A DNA stretch of 64,000 bases, taken from assembly GCA_029256185.1 (NCBI GenBank), contig JAQSYI010000015.1:1-64000 (forward strand), written 5' to 3'. Of the stretch, positions 44,981-53,908 are shown one piece after another. A model generated the notes under the pieces. It was given only the letters and a program-made list of their open reading frames with translations. It made no database searches and had not been told where the DNA came from. Origin of the DNA: Paenibacillaceae bacterium. Its GTDB lineage: Bacteria; Bacillota; Bacilli; Paenibacillales; NBRC-103111. Both the position numbers and the translations under genes were made by a program. Every line of letters starts with the position of its first letter. Positions within the stretch are counted from its first letter, which is position 1.

Positions 44981-47900
44981 TTAGTTCTTATTTTTTACTA
45001 CTATTCGTGGATTATATGAACGCAATTGCCATGTGCCATTTTCATATGTAAAGAACAGCCCAGCGATATTGGCTATATTTGAAAAAGGTAAACCATCTGT
45101 AGATTCAACTTTTTCATAAAAATAACCATCGCTTGAAGTAAGAAAATACTCCCCATTGTTTACTCGAAGGTATAATTTATCAGGAAGATTGTCTTTTTCC
45201 CATGTGAAATGAGGAAAAGACAACTTTTTAGGTGCATATGTTTTTGCAGATTCCTTAAGCAACTCAATCCATACCTTTGAGCTGTCCGAAAGAGAGTGAT
45301 CCAAAGTTGAAAAATCTAAGAGTGTTTGCTTAATTCCAGAAATATTCTTATTTTTAAAAGTTTCAAAAGTAGAAAGCTCTAAAGCCGCGCTTCTTGAACG
45401 TACGCCTGCCATATATATATTCACTGCTGTGTTATTGGGAAGCCCCAGTTCAACAAACATGGCAAGTGAAGTATATAACTGAATTACATTTTCCTCTATT
45501 TCATGTTCGAATAATTGAGAAACAGCATGTATAATCCATGGCAACGTAAAGCCGTAGTATTCTTTTGAAATTTCACTCGCAATTTCTACCTTCGTCATTA
45601 TTGAAGCGAGGGCTTCTCCACTTATCCAAGCACGACGCATATTATCCAGAGCCGTTTGCTCCGGTACAGAGTTCATTAAGTTACGAGCTTTTTGATTACT
45701 CCAAATCTCCAGTTCACGAATAATATTATTTATCAATTGAATATCATCATGTTCGCCAACTGAAGAGTGAATATATGTCAAGGCGAGAGTCCTAAAAAAA
45801 TCAATATCACCTAACATTGATTGAGATGCTGACAATGGGACGCTCGATGAAATTAACTTTTTTCTATCCGACCTATTTGGTATTCTGCGCAACAGAGCAG
45901 TGGTACGTGCTTTTAAAACAGCTAGGTATGTTTCTTCGTTCTCTCTCTCTGCCTGAATAAGTGCTAATGATCTTCTAAAGACATCATCAATCCAGTTTAT
46001 ATCGGCATCATCTGTACAAAAATCTTCATGCATTGCAAGAAGTTCATCGTCTATATAGTCAAAAATAGAGTGTAACCGCTCAGAGGAATCGTCATCAATA
46101 TTTCCTTCTATAAAATCATTCGCTATTGTTTCAACAAGCATAGTGAAATCGATGCCAGCACGATTTGCTATTCTGCATATAGTCATTAGCGCGGCGAGTA
46201 ATCCACTTCGTACTTTCTCCATTTGTCGATCATCAAAATAGTTCTGGGCAAGTTGTCTATCTTTATTAACATGCCATTGTGATCTTTTTGTATCAATTGC
46301 ATAGAGTATTTTGCCTTCAACATCAGAATAAGCACGTCCTGCCCTTCCGCAAATATTCCAAAAATCTCTTTTATTTATTGCCTTGTCACTATAATACGGT
46401 GTTGACACAATCACACTGGAAATACCCACATTAACTCCTTGTCCGAGTGTTGAAGAAGCAATGATTATTCGTGGGGGTTTAGAGCGCATAAGCCTTTCGA
46501 TAGCAATGCGAACAAGTGTAGGCAATCGATTATTATGACATATGACTCCTTTTCTCGCGGCTGTTAGTACAATATCGTCATTGCCAACTTCTTCACTACA
46601 GACACTTTCAAAAACATTCCATAAAGAATCATCCCACAGATAATCTTCTGGCTGCTCTCCTAGTGCTAGAAGGACACTCTCAGCCAACCCATTAATTGAA
46701 TTGGCTCTTGCGGAATAAATCATGACTGTTCCGTTTTGCGCTAATCGTACTGCCGTTGCAGCTACAGCTTCATTTTTATCATTTGGGAAATGATTCCTTC
46801 TACGTCCAAATCCCAAAGGACTCTTTTGGATAAAATTAGGATTAAATGGTTCACCTTCACTTTTCCACTCTAACCTAACGCGATTACCATCCCAAAGTAA
46901 TAAGCCTAATCGTTCCAAAGCAGGCTTCCACTCTGACTTTGCTACCAAATCCGAGTCGCTTGTGATCCATTGAGCTAAGTCGTCTGCATTTGGCAATACA
47001 GCAGATAAAAGTAGCATTCTTATTTGATTTCTTGAAGCAAACTCTTTGATATGCGTAAGGAACATTTCATTCTTGATATATCTTTCTTCTGCCCCCAACA
47101 AGTGTCCTTCATCAACAACAATTAACTTAATTTCTTTTTCAAGTCCTGACCCGCAACGAATAAGTGCTTTTGCTTTTTCAGGTGTGGCAATAATGACTTG
47201 TGATTCATTGATCAGTTCAAAGTCTGTTACATTTGCGGATGAACCACCATATAACTGCGAAACAGTGATGCCTAGTGGTCCAAATATTCTATTTAAACTT
47301 TGCTCAATTTCAAAAGCTAAGGAGCGGAACGGTGCAAGATACAAAACTTTTGATAATATATGAGTAGATAAGGTTTTGAGGATCGCTATCTCTGCTATTC
47401 TTGTTTTTCCTCCACTTGTGCGTAAGTTAATAACAGCACCACTATTATCACCAATAGCAAGGGGCAGCGCTGCTGTCTGAGATGGCCAAATTTCTGTAAT
47501 AGGTGAGCTAAACCCGCCTAGTAAACGGATATATTTTTTAGTGATATACTCTGCTGGAAGAAGCGGCGGCAAGATAGACCATAGAGATGAACCTTGAAAA
47601 GTTGAAAAAATGATTCTTAGCAGTCGAATAATAAGCCAGAATAGCGTCAAAGCGCTTTCGGAAGAAAGCGACAATAGTTTTTCTAAAATATCTTTAATAA
47701 GTGTAAAGTTCTCTTGATTGCCTGTGTAAATGAAGTCTGTAACGATTAAAAAACAGCGTGCAATTTCATGTGATATTACCCATTCATCAAAATCACGAAG
47801 ATGTAATTGTTCTGGCGCTTGCGTAAATAGAAGACTACCTACCATTTGAAGCATGGTTTCAAAATCTTTTTTTATAAAATTAATAATTATTTGTCCAACT

Positions 47901-48307
47901 GCAAAATCGGCATCGATATCATGGAGGATAATAAATGCACGTGAATATTGCTTAGCAGCATATAACGACATTCCCGCAATTAGAAGATTATAGTTTTTCG
48001 TTTCTATTTCATCGAGATTATACTTAAATGCATCCGACAAAATCTTTCCCGCTTTTTCTAGCACCACTAACCCTTCAGCAGTTTCCGCATCTTCATTTTC
48101 TACCAATGAACAACCACAAGAAATATAAGTGTATGCTATATATGTTGCTTTTTCTGTAAGTGTAGAATCAAAATTAGGATAATTTTCAGGGATTTCTTTA
48201 ACTTCTTGCAATATTCGTCGTGCATCAGCTTGAGTTACGAGATTTTCAATTCGACTATGTTCTAAACTGCGAAGCAAAGATATTGCATAATCTGTTGGGA
48301 TGTTCAT
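44981..48307 (-). CDS. hamB: Hachiman HamB-like SF2 helicase
   Basis: A 1,108-residue DEAD/DEAH-type helicase. The N-terminal ~280 residues are helical. Motif I LRTSGGKTRIAE lies near 297, motif II VVDEGHLLG near 398, motif III LLLSAVLPN near 435, the CTD has ASSTLGQGVNVGI and motif VI NICGRAGRAYSDVEG near 655. The C-terminal ~400 residues are helical and family-specific. Next to a DUF1837 nuclease gene this is the Hachiman pair, in which HamB senses or unwinds DNA ends and HamA degrades DNA. Its ATG overlaps the hamA stop by four bases (ATGA). Confidence 0.87.
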   Translation of the reverse strand: MNIPTDYAISLLRSLEHSRIENLVTQADARRILQEVKEIPENYPNFDSTLTEKATYIAYTYISCGCSLVENEDAETAEGLVVLEKAGKILSDAFKYNLDEIETKNYNLLIAGMSLYAAKQYSRAFIILHDIDADFAVGQIIINFIKKDFETMLQMVGSLLFTQAPEQLHLRDFDEWVISHEIARCFLIVTDFIYTGNQENFTLIKDILEKLLSLSSESALTLFWLIIRLLRIIFSTFQGSSLWSILPPLLPAEYITKKYIRLLGGFSSPITEIWPSQTAALPLAIGDNSGAVINLRTSGGKTRIAEIAILKTLSTHILSKVLYLAPFRSLAFEIEQSLNRIFGPLGITVSQLYGGSSANVTDFELINESQVIIATPEKAKALIRCGSGLEKEIKLIVVDEGHLLGAEERYIKNEMFLTHIKEFASRNQIRMLLLSAVLPNADDLAQWITSDSDLVAKSEWKPALERLGLLLWDGNRVRLEWKSEGEPFNPNFIQKSPLGFGRRRNHFPNDKNEAVAATAVRLAQNGTVMIYSARANSINGLAESVLLALGEQPEDYLWDDSLWNVFESVCSEEVGNDDIVLTAARKGVICHNNRLPTLVRIAIERLMRSKPPRIIIASSTLGQGVNVGISSVIVSTPYYSDKAINKRDFWNICGRAGRAYSDVEGKILYAIDTKRSQWHVNKDRQLAQNYFDDRQMEKVRSGLLAALMTICRIANRAGIDFTMLVETIANDFIEGNIDDDSSERLHSIFDYIDDELLAMHEDFCTDDADINWIDDVFRRSLALIQAERENEETYLAVLKARTTALLRRIPNRSDRKKLISSSVPLSASQSMLGDIDFFRTLALTYIHSSVGEHDDIQLINNIIRELEIWSNQKARNLMNSVPEQTALDNMRRAWISGEALASIMTKVEIASEISKEYYGFTLPWIIHAVSQLFEHEIEENVIQLYTSLAMFVELGLPNNTAVNIYMAGVRSRSAALELSTFETFKNKNISGIKQTLLDFSTLDHSLSDSSKVWIELLKESAKTYAPKKLSFPHFTWEKDNLPDKLYLRVNNGEYFLTSSDGYFYEKVESTDGLPFSNIANIAGLFFTYENGTWQLRSYNPRIVVKNKN

Positions 48308-49095
48308 ATATTACCCTCCAATCGTGCAAAAGCATGTTGCACAATCGTCTCTGGTGATTCAACATTTAAGGATATCATTAATAAATTATGAAGCTCACTT
48401 GAGGCATGGGTATTTACAATTCTTTTCGCATTATGATTGCTCATCAGTAGACCAACATAATCTATTTGTAATTGATTTGTTGCAAATAATATAGCGCAAT
48501 TCTGAACCTTCATTGCCAACGCAGAATTACCAACTTCAAACAAACGCTCGGCAACAAACATTAATGAAATAGGTAATCCCGCTTTATTTGAACGTACAAG
48601 CCCGTCAAGTATATCGACTACTGATTGCTTATCTGGAATCCCTCTGAATTTTGATTCTCCAACAATAATACGCACTGGATCAGAATCCATATCAAAAAGC
48701 AACACATCGTCGCCTTTCATTGATTGTTCCACATTTGGATTATACCTCAATCTATAAATTGGGAGTTCAGCCTCAGTAGTTGTACACAAATACTCTGCCA
48801 GAAAAACTTCAGCGAAATTTCCTTTCTGGGTTGTGAGGCTCTGTGGATATGGAGATAAGGGAATTGGCGCATTAATTATCCGTAAAGATTCGATTAAATC
48901 TTTACGACGTTCTAGAGCATCAGGACTAATATGATGATTTTGTATTGCCTGTGTCATATAGTCAAGCAAAACATCACCGTATTCATTTTCTATTAAGCAT
49001 CTATGAAGAATCCCGCTTGTAGCATTTTCATTAGTGCATGAAAGTGATATGGAAAATGGATGAAATCCAAGTGGATGATCATTAATGATTGACAT
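48304..49095 (-). CDS. hamA: Hachiman HamA-like DUF1837 nuclease
   Basis: A 263-residue DUF1837 protein with a PD-(D/E)xK nuclease core: GNFAEVFLAEYLC (first Glu), KGDDVLLFDMDSDPVRIIVGESKFRG (Asp, then E-x-K). The catalytic residues all appear present. HamA is the effector nuclease of Hachiman, held by HamB and released on DNA damage or phage DNA detection. I prefer the ATG at 49095; a TTG four codons up (49107) is possible since the ribosome site (GGGAG/AGGAG) is poorly spaced to both. Low GC like its partner. Confidence 0.85.
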   Translation of the reverse strand: MSIINDHPLGFHPFSISLSCTNENATSGILHRCLIENEYGDVLLDYMTQAIQNHHISPDALERRKDLIESLRIINAPIPLSPYPQSLTTQKGNFAEVFLAEYLCTTTEAELPIYRLRYNPNVEQSMKGDDVLLFDMDSDPVRIIVGESKFRGIPDKQSVVDILDGLVRSNKAGLPISLMFVAERLFEVGNSALAMKVQNCAILFATNQLQIDYVGLLMSNHNAKRIVNTHASSELHNLLMISLNVESPETIVQHAFARLEGNI

Positions 49096-49107
49096 AACTC
49101 CTGTCAA

Positions 49108-49442
49108 CTCCCTAGTAGCGATTTTTGATTACCATTAGAATCCCCATGATGTATGTCCTTCTTACGAGTTTCTTCCTTCATCTAATATACTTTAATTTTC
49201 GACAACAAATTGGAAATTCCTTTATTGGAATAGTTCTGTAGTCTACCACTCTCAGATGATCTCATAAACACGTTAATAAACCGATTAGTTAGGATTTGAG
49301 ATCAGTTATTTATGGCATCTAACAACAATACTAAAAATTAATACCCCGACTAACAGATGGGGAAAAATATAGTTTTTAGCGAATAAGGAGTGAACCATTA
49401 TATGCCACCATTTTCTTTTTTTCATTGGATAAGAATTCTGCC
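49108..49442. other. AT-rich promoter gap of the defence block
   Basis: No gene is supported. The left part should hold the hamA promoter (minus strand); composition switches from AT-rich to GC-rich at about 49,430, marking the edge of the defence insert. Confidence 0.5.
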
Positions 49443-49542
49443 TTACCTCTCCCCAAGAGGCCCGCCTCTTGGGGAGGGGGTAAAGGCAGGAATAGCCAAA
49501 TGTCATTTGGCGAAAGAAACCGCGTGGAAGCAGAGCTTCCAC
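49443..49542. other. candidate oriT: three consecutive inverted repeats
   Basis: Three hairpins in 100 bases just before the relaxosome genes: CTCCCCAAGAGG with its complement (49449-49475, extended by TTACC/GGTAA), GCCAAAT-GTC-ATTTGGC (49495-49511) and GTGGAAGC-AGA-GCTTCCAC (49524-49542). No coding frame covers it. Arrays of inverted repeats upstream of a relaxase accessory gene are the usual form of an origin of transfer. The nick site cannot be placed. Confidence 0.6.
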
Positions 49543-49612
49543 CGACATTTTTGAGGCTTTTCCCCCGGCAATCGAATGTCGCTGGCCGGAGGCTCATTGC
49601 GAGGTGATGCCC

Positions 49613-50095
49613 TTGGCTCAAACAGAGAAAACGGTGCAAATTACAGTTAAGCTGCCTAAAAAGCAATATGAATCCCTCAAAAAATATGCCGCGGCAAAGC
49701 ATCTCAGCATGGCGGACATCGTCCGCGCCTTCATTCAGAAGGGTATGTCTGTGGAAGCCTATACGGAAGAAATCGACTTCATCACCGCCATTATCCGGCA
49801 GGAGATCAAAGTCGCCATCGACGGGTTAAGCAATCGGTTGGCGGGGCTTGCCAGTAAAGACCTCATCATGTCTGCCGCGGCGTACTATTCCACCATCGCT
49901 ATCATTACCGACCTCATCGACACCAACCGGTATACCACCTTCCGGGAAATCGAAAAGAAGGCCCGGCAGCTTGCCGTGGAGTATATGAAAATGAAGCTGA
50001 CCGATGCGGAAAAGCTGTTTCTCTCCGGGGATGACTTTGAGCAGAACATTGAGCGACTGCGCGGAGGAGATGCCGATGTCGGCCCTAATCTATAA
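49613..50095 (+). CDS. relaxosome accessory protein (MobC/RHH-like)
   Basis: A 160-residue protein. The first ~50 residues form a ribbon-helix-helix: VQITVKLPKKQYESLKKYAAA then HLSMADIVRAFIQKG. The remainder is helical. Placed between the oriT candidate and the relaxase and overlapping the relaxase start by 20 bases, it should bind oriT and help load the relaxase. I start at TTG 49613 because GAGGTGATG, a near-perfect anti-16S match, ends just before it; GTG/ATG three and two codons up overlap that site. Confidence 0.8.
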   Translation: MAQTEKTVQITVKLPKKQYESLKKYAAAKHLSMADIVRAFIQKGMSVEAYTEEIDFITAIIRQEIKVAIDGLSNRLAGLASKDLIMSAAAYYSTIAIITDLIDTNRYTTFREIEKKARQLAVEYMKMKLTDAEKLFLSGDDFEQNIERLRGGDADVGPNL

Positions 50096-51311
50096 GCAGC
50101 GCTTTTTTCACCCCAACCACCCGAAAACCCCCGTCAGCAATTACGTTCATATCGGCTACATCGCCACCCGGCCCGGCGCAATCCGGCATGAGAATAGGAC
50201 GCATGGCTTGTTCGGCAAGCTGCGTCCTGGCGATTTGCAGAGGTTCACCTCTTGGCAGGAAGTGGCTCGTACAGCCAGAGAAATATCCCGGCAAGGCAAA
50301 AACATGTACCGCAGCGTCATTTCCTTTCGCACCGAAACGGCGCTGGAGCTTGGCCTCTCCACCTTCTCCGATTGGCAAGCCTATATGGAGCAGCACATAG
50401 CCACTCTTGCCGCCCAGAACCAGATCAAAACGGAAAATCTAAGCTGGGCGGCTGCTTATCACAATGAGCGCGAACACCCCCATCTGCACGTAGTGTTTTG
50501 GGACAACAAGCAAGCCGTCATGAAAAACTTTACTCACCCCGAAATTCCCAACCGCATCCGCAAGCAGCTCATCAAGGATACCTTCGCCTTCAAGCTTAAG
50601 GAGTTTTGCGCCCAGCGGGATGCTTCCAAAGCGAGTGTCACCCAAGTGACGGACCGCATTGTGGAGGAGTTTGAAGCCTATCTGAAAAGACTGAACCCCA
50701 AAGCGTTCCGGGCGCTCCAGCAGCGGTTCGAGCAGGAGGATGAGGATTGCCTGCTGCGTTTTCCCAAGCACCACCTCATAGAACCGGCATCCGTCAAACA
50801 GTTGGCCGAAAGGCTGTTTGAACTGCGCCGCCATATGCCGATAGCCGGCAGACTGGCCTATCAGTTGCTGCCGCCGGAAACGAAGGCGCTGGTGGATGTG
50901 TTGGTGCGGGACCTGCTGCAAGACAACCGCTATTTGGCGCAAATGGTGGAGGACTATGTACAGGCCAAGCTGGATATGGCCCGCCTGTACACCTCCGACC
51001 CGGAGCAACTGGAGAAGCAACGCAGCAAATATGTGGCGGAAGCAGAAAAACGAATCGCTAACCGCATTTTGGCAACCATCCGCACCATCATCAAGCTGGA
51101 GCAGGAGGCCGACATCGGCATCCGGCAAGCAGAGCGGCGGATCGCACTGGCCGAGCAGCTTCTCCTGGAACTGCTGAATCGAATGGAAGGCTTATTTATG
51201 CAAGCTCAACTGGACTACGATGACAAAGCGAAGGTGATGGGAGGTGACCTTTCCAAACAGGCGAAAAAGGAATGGTTGCTCCGGCACAAGGACCGGGGCC
51301 TGGAAAGATAA
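50076..51311 (+). CDS. MobL/MobP3-type relaxase
   Basis: A 411-residue relaxase. N-terminal motifs: YVHIGYIATRPGA, YRSVISFRTE with alternative tyrosines upstream, then the metal-binding histidine triad in HNEREHPHLHVVFWD (about residue 130). This is the signature of the MobL/MOB-P relaxases in Firmicute conjugative elements. It nicks oriT and stays covalently on the 5' end. The C-terminal half is coiled-coil. ATG 50076 follows GGAGGAG; GTG/ATG codons upstream lie inside the MobC-like gene. A terminator follows. Confidence 0.88.
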   Translation: MSALIYKQRFFHPNHPKTPVSNYVHIGYIATRPGAIRHENRTHGLFGKLRPGDLQRFTSWQEVARTAREISRQGKNMYRSVISFRTETALELGLSTFSDWQAYMEQHIATLAAQNQIKTENLSWAAAYHNEREHPHLHVVFWDNKQAVMKNFTHPEIPNRIRKQLIKDTFAFKLKEFCAQRDASKASVTQVTDRIVEEFEAYLKRLNPKAFRALQQRFEQEDEDCLLRFPKHHLIEPASVKQLAERLFELRRHMPIAGRLAYQLLPPETKALVDVLVRDLLQDNRYLAQMVEDYVQAKLDMARLYTSDPEQLEKQRSKYVAEAEKRIANRILATIRTIIKLEQEADIGIRQAERRIALAEQLLLELLNRMEGLFMQAQLDYDDKAKVMGGDLSKQAKKEWLLRHKDRGLER

Positions 51312-51322
51312 GCACAAACGCG

Positions 51323-51347
51323 CACGCTCTAGGCAGCGTGTTTTTTA
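51323..51347 (+). terminator. terminator after relaxase gene
   Basis: CACGCT (51323-51328) with AGCGTG (51335-51340), then TTTTTT. Confidence 0.8.
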
Positions 51348-51355
51348 TTGCCCAC

Positions 51356-51401
51356 TTATCCCCATGGGCTGTGGAAAACGCTGTGGGTGATCTGTGAATA
51401 A
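51356..51401. other. cluster of DnaA-box-like sequences
   Basis: TTATCCCCA (51356-51364), TGTGGAAAA (51370-51378) and TGTGAATAA (51393-51401) each match TTATCCACA or its complement at seven or eight of nine positions, with a further TGTGGGTGA between. They fall in the gap before the PP-loop gene. They may form a replication-related site for the excised circle, or be chance. Confidence 0.35.
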
Positions 51402-51427
51402 CTCACTCCCTGGGAGGTGAAGTACTG

Positions 51428-52270
51428 TTGTCCTCTCCCCGTTATACCATCCTGAGCTTAGGAGCCGGTGTGCAGAGTACGACTCTGCTGCTTATGGCGC
51501 TGCATGGTGAACTGGGCGTCCGGCCGGATTGCGCCATTTTTGCCGATACCGGCGCAGAGCCGCAGCGGGTGTATGCTCATTTGCGCGTATTGGAGAACAT
51601 TGCCAAAGCCCATCGGTTGCCGCTGCTTCGTGTTTCCCGCGGCAACCTGCGGCTGGATATTTTGGAGGCGGTGCGAAACCGGACCGGGCGGGTAGCCAAC
51701 CCGCCTTTTTTCGTCCGCGGCAGTTCATCCCCAGCAGCTTCCATGGGCATCTTAAAGCGCAAATGCACCCGGGAATACAAAATTGACGTGATCCAGCAAG
51801 CCATTCGCAGGGAAATCCTGGGTTTACGACCTCGCAAGCATGTCCCCAAGGGCGTCCATATCGAGCAATGGATCGGCATCTCGTTAGACGAAGCGCTGCG
51901 GATCAAGCCCTCCCGCACGCCGTACATCACCAATCACTGGCCCCTAATTGAGTTGAACATGACCCGGCAGGACTGCTTGAAGTGGCTGCGGCAGCAGGGC
52001 TATCCCAAGCCGCCCAAATCGTCCTGCTTGTTCTGCCCTTATCATTCCAACGAAGCGTGGCGGGACATTTATCGCCATGACCCGGCAGGCTGGGAGCAGA
52101 TTGTAGAAATCGACCATGCCATACGCACCGGCTTGCCCGGTTTGCGGGGACAAGCGTATCTGCACCGCTCCCTGCAACCGATTGATGAACTGCCTTGGGA
52201 CGAGATGTGCTTGCCGGAGGATCAAATCGACCTATTTGATGACGAATGCGAAGGCATGTGCAGCGTGTAG
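51428..52270 (+). CDS. PP-loop ATPase, PAPS-reductase-like
   Basis: A 280-residue member of the adenine-nucleotide alpha-hydrolase superfamily. The PP-loop is LSLGAGVQSTTLLL (~10), followed by CAIFADTGAEP, a KRKCTREYK stretch and a Cys pair CLFCPYHSNEAW near residue 195. It resembles the phosphoadenosine-phosphosulfate reductase-like enzymes found on phages and conjugative elements, some of which act in DNA or nucleobase modification. The true reaction is unknown; it is unlikely to be a sulfate assimilation enzyme here. TTG start, GGGAGG upstream. Its position after the relaxase suggests a role in the transferred DNA. Confidence 0.75.
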   Translation: MSSPRYTILSLGAGVQSTTLLLMALHGELGVRPDCAIFADTGAEPQRVYAHLRVLENIAKAHRLPLLRVSRGNLRLDILEAVRNRTGRVANPPFFVRGSSSPAASMGILKRKCTREYKIDVIQQAIRREILGLRPRKHVPKGVHIEQWIGISLDEALRIKPSRTPYITNHWPLIELNMTRQDCLKWLRQQGYPKPPKSSCLFCPYHSNEAWRDIYRHDPAGWEQIVEIDHAIRTGLPGLRGQAYLHRSLQPIDELPWDEMCLPEDQIDLFDDECEGMCSV

Positions 52271-52314
52271 CCCCGCCTGTGCCTCCAGAATCTAAATGAG
52301 AAAGGAAGAACCCC

Positions 52315-52476
52315 ATGCTGTTTACCGATGGCAGACTGCAAGCTTTTGAGCAAATGATGCGACAGCCCCCGCGCCGCCCGATGAATCCAACCGGAAAACA
52401 AAAGAAAACACAGCAAACGGACCCAGCCCAGCAAATCAAGTCCCCCGCAAAGGAGAATCGCCATGGAGATCAATGA
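52315..52476 (+). CDS. 53-residue ICE accessory protein
   Basis: A short ORF starting MLFTDGRLQAFEQMMRQPPRR and ending in a Gln/Lys-rich tail. GAAAGGAAG precedes the ATG, and the 3' end overlaps the next gene by 14 bases, both typical of real genes in this tightly packed operon. Similar short proteins are common at this place in related elements. Function unknown; basic and probably disordered. Confidence 0.6.
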   Translation: MLFTDGRLQAFEQMMRQPPRRPMNPTGKQKKTQQTDPAQQIKSPAKENRHGDQ

Positions 52477-53113
52477 TCGGCTGCTGAGCGTATTGCGTTA
52501 CGAATTGAGGAAGGAGGGACTCTATGCAGCGCATCCCGTCCCCGATGAAGCGTTGGTGGTTTCAAAACATGGCATACCCGTTGCTTACATTCGGGAAGAC
52601 GGATTCATTATTTACCCGGCGCTGGACAACCGGAAGGATGCCAAACCCGTTCCCGCTATCGTGAGCCGGGTCTGGGAAATGGAGCGCGCGTATCAAGAGG
52701 CGCCTGTTATGGACATTGATTCGGTCAGCGAGTACCGCAAATTGCTTGAATATAATGGCTTTGTCCTGGCGGGCCGCTACGATGGAGACGGACAACTCAC
52801 CTTTGTTAATTGGCAGTATACGTATGACAAGAGCGCAGTCTCACTCGGACACTATTTTCACAAAAATGCTTATTCCGCAGCTAAAGCAGATTTTCTGTTT
52901 CGCAGTGGACTTGCAGACCGATTCACTTCATTTCGGCCTGATGAACTGTCGGTTATTCGAGAAACCCTCCTCTTTCGCGGCATTCACGACACGGCACTCA
53001 AATCGGAAGATCGTGAGGACATCGATCGAGTGCTCCATCAAATGGATGCACTTCTTGAGCCTACCGACAAGCTTTTGCTGGAAGCCGAGGCAGAAGTTGA
53101 TCGGGAGCGCTGA
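52463..53113 (+). CDS. ICE accessory protein, LPD-like
   Basis: A 216-residue soluble protein: MEINDRLLSVLRYELRKEG, EALVVSKHGIPVAYIREDGFIIY, then LLEYNGFVLAGRYDGDGQLTFVNWQYTYD. It resembles the alpha/beta modules seen in large polyvalent proteins and stand-alone proteins of Firmicute mobile elements. No catalytic motif is evident. It shares its layout with the next gene (N-terminal short beta domain, then a FxFRSGL element), suggesting relatedness. AAAGGAG precedes the ATG. Confidence 0.6.
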   Translation: MEINDRLLSVLRYELRKEGLYAAHPVPDEALVVSKHGIPVAYIREDGFIIYPALDNRKDAKPVPAIVSRVWEMERAYQEAPVMDIDSVSEYRKLLEYNGFVLAGRYDGDGQLTFVNWQYTYDKSAVSLGHYFHKNAYSAAKADFLFRSGLADRFTSFRPDELSVIRETLLFRGIHDTALKSEDREDIDRVLHQMDALLEPTDKLLLEAEAEVDRER

Positions 53114-53148
53114 TAGCTATGCAGATTGATCCGTAGGAGTGAAGCCCG

Positions 53149-53865
53149 ATGAAAAGTAAAGCCGAGTTTTACAAAGCCTTCTTTGCTGCCCTGACTACTC
53201 AAGGCATCGAAGTCCGCCGTTCCACCTCCGCCGATTATTTAGCCGACCTGTATCAGAACGACCAGCTCATCGCTTTTTATACCCGGATAGACAGCATTGA
53301 TAAAAATCCCTTTGTCACCGTCCCGGACCGGCTGATGAGCAGCATTCAGGACTTGGCCCGGAAAACGGCGCTGCAACTGGGCATCTGCACGGAGAAGCCC
53401 TATACGGAGAAGGATAGCAAAATCGCCAATGGTGTCTACAAGCTCAGTGAATACGGCGATGTGGTGTTGGCCTGCAAGCATCATCCGCTATTTGAGTATG
53501 TGTTTTCCACCTACCGGTTGGCCCCGGACAACCAAGCGCCGGTGCAACGGCAATATTTTTATAACAAGGACGAGGCGTTGGAAAGCTTCGCCGTTCGCAG
53601 CGGACTGGTGGATGCCCGGAAGCTGTTCAGCGAAATGGAATTGGTGCTGATTCACGACGAAATGGTCAAATTCCTCATTACCCCCAACGACAAGTCCATA
53701 GAGCAGTTTGAACAGGTGCAGATCCTAATCGACCGCCTGGAGGACCTGCTGCCTGCCTTGAAGGACCGGGAGATTCATTTGGATTATGAGACGGAATTTG
53801 CTCACGACTACGATGGCAACCCGGAGGCGCTGGAGCTTGTCGGGCTGATGGAGCAAGAACGGTAA
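53149..53865 (+). CDS. ICE accessory protein, LPD-like (second)
   Basis: A 238-residue soluble protein with YLADLYQNDQLIAFYTRID, YKLSEYGDVVLACKHHPLFEYVFSTYRL, and ESFAVRSGLVDARKLFSEMELVLI. The order strand-rich region, then YFYNKDEALESFAVRSGL helix parallels the FHKNAYSAAKADFLFRSGL part of the preceding protein, so the two are probably distant paralogues. Function unknown. GTAGGAGTGAAGCCCG precedes ATG. Confidence 0.6.
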   Translation: MKSKAEFYKAFFAALTTQGIEVRRSTSADYLADLYQNDQLIAFYTRIDSIDKNPFVTVPDRLMSSIQDLARKTALQLGICTEKPYTEKDSKIANGVYKLSEYGDVVLACKHHPLFEYVFSTYRLAPDNQAPVQRQYFYNKDEALESFAVRSGLVDARKLFSEMELVLIHDEMVKFLITPNDKSIEQFEQVQILIDRLEDLLPALKDREIHLDYETEFAHDYDGNPEALELVGLMEQER

Positions 53866-53908
53866 GCATAGGGGTTGCAAACAATTTTAATAGAAGGAAG
53901 GGATGGTT

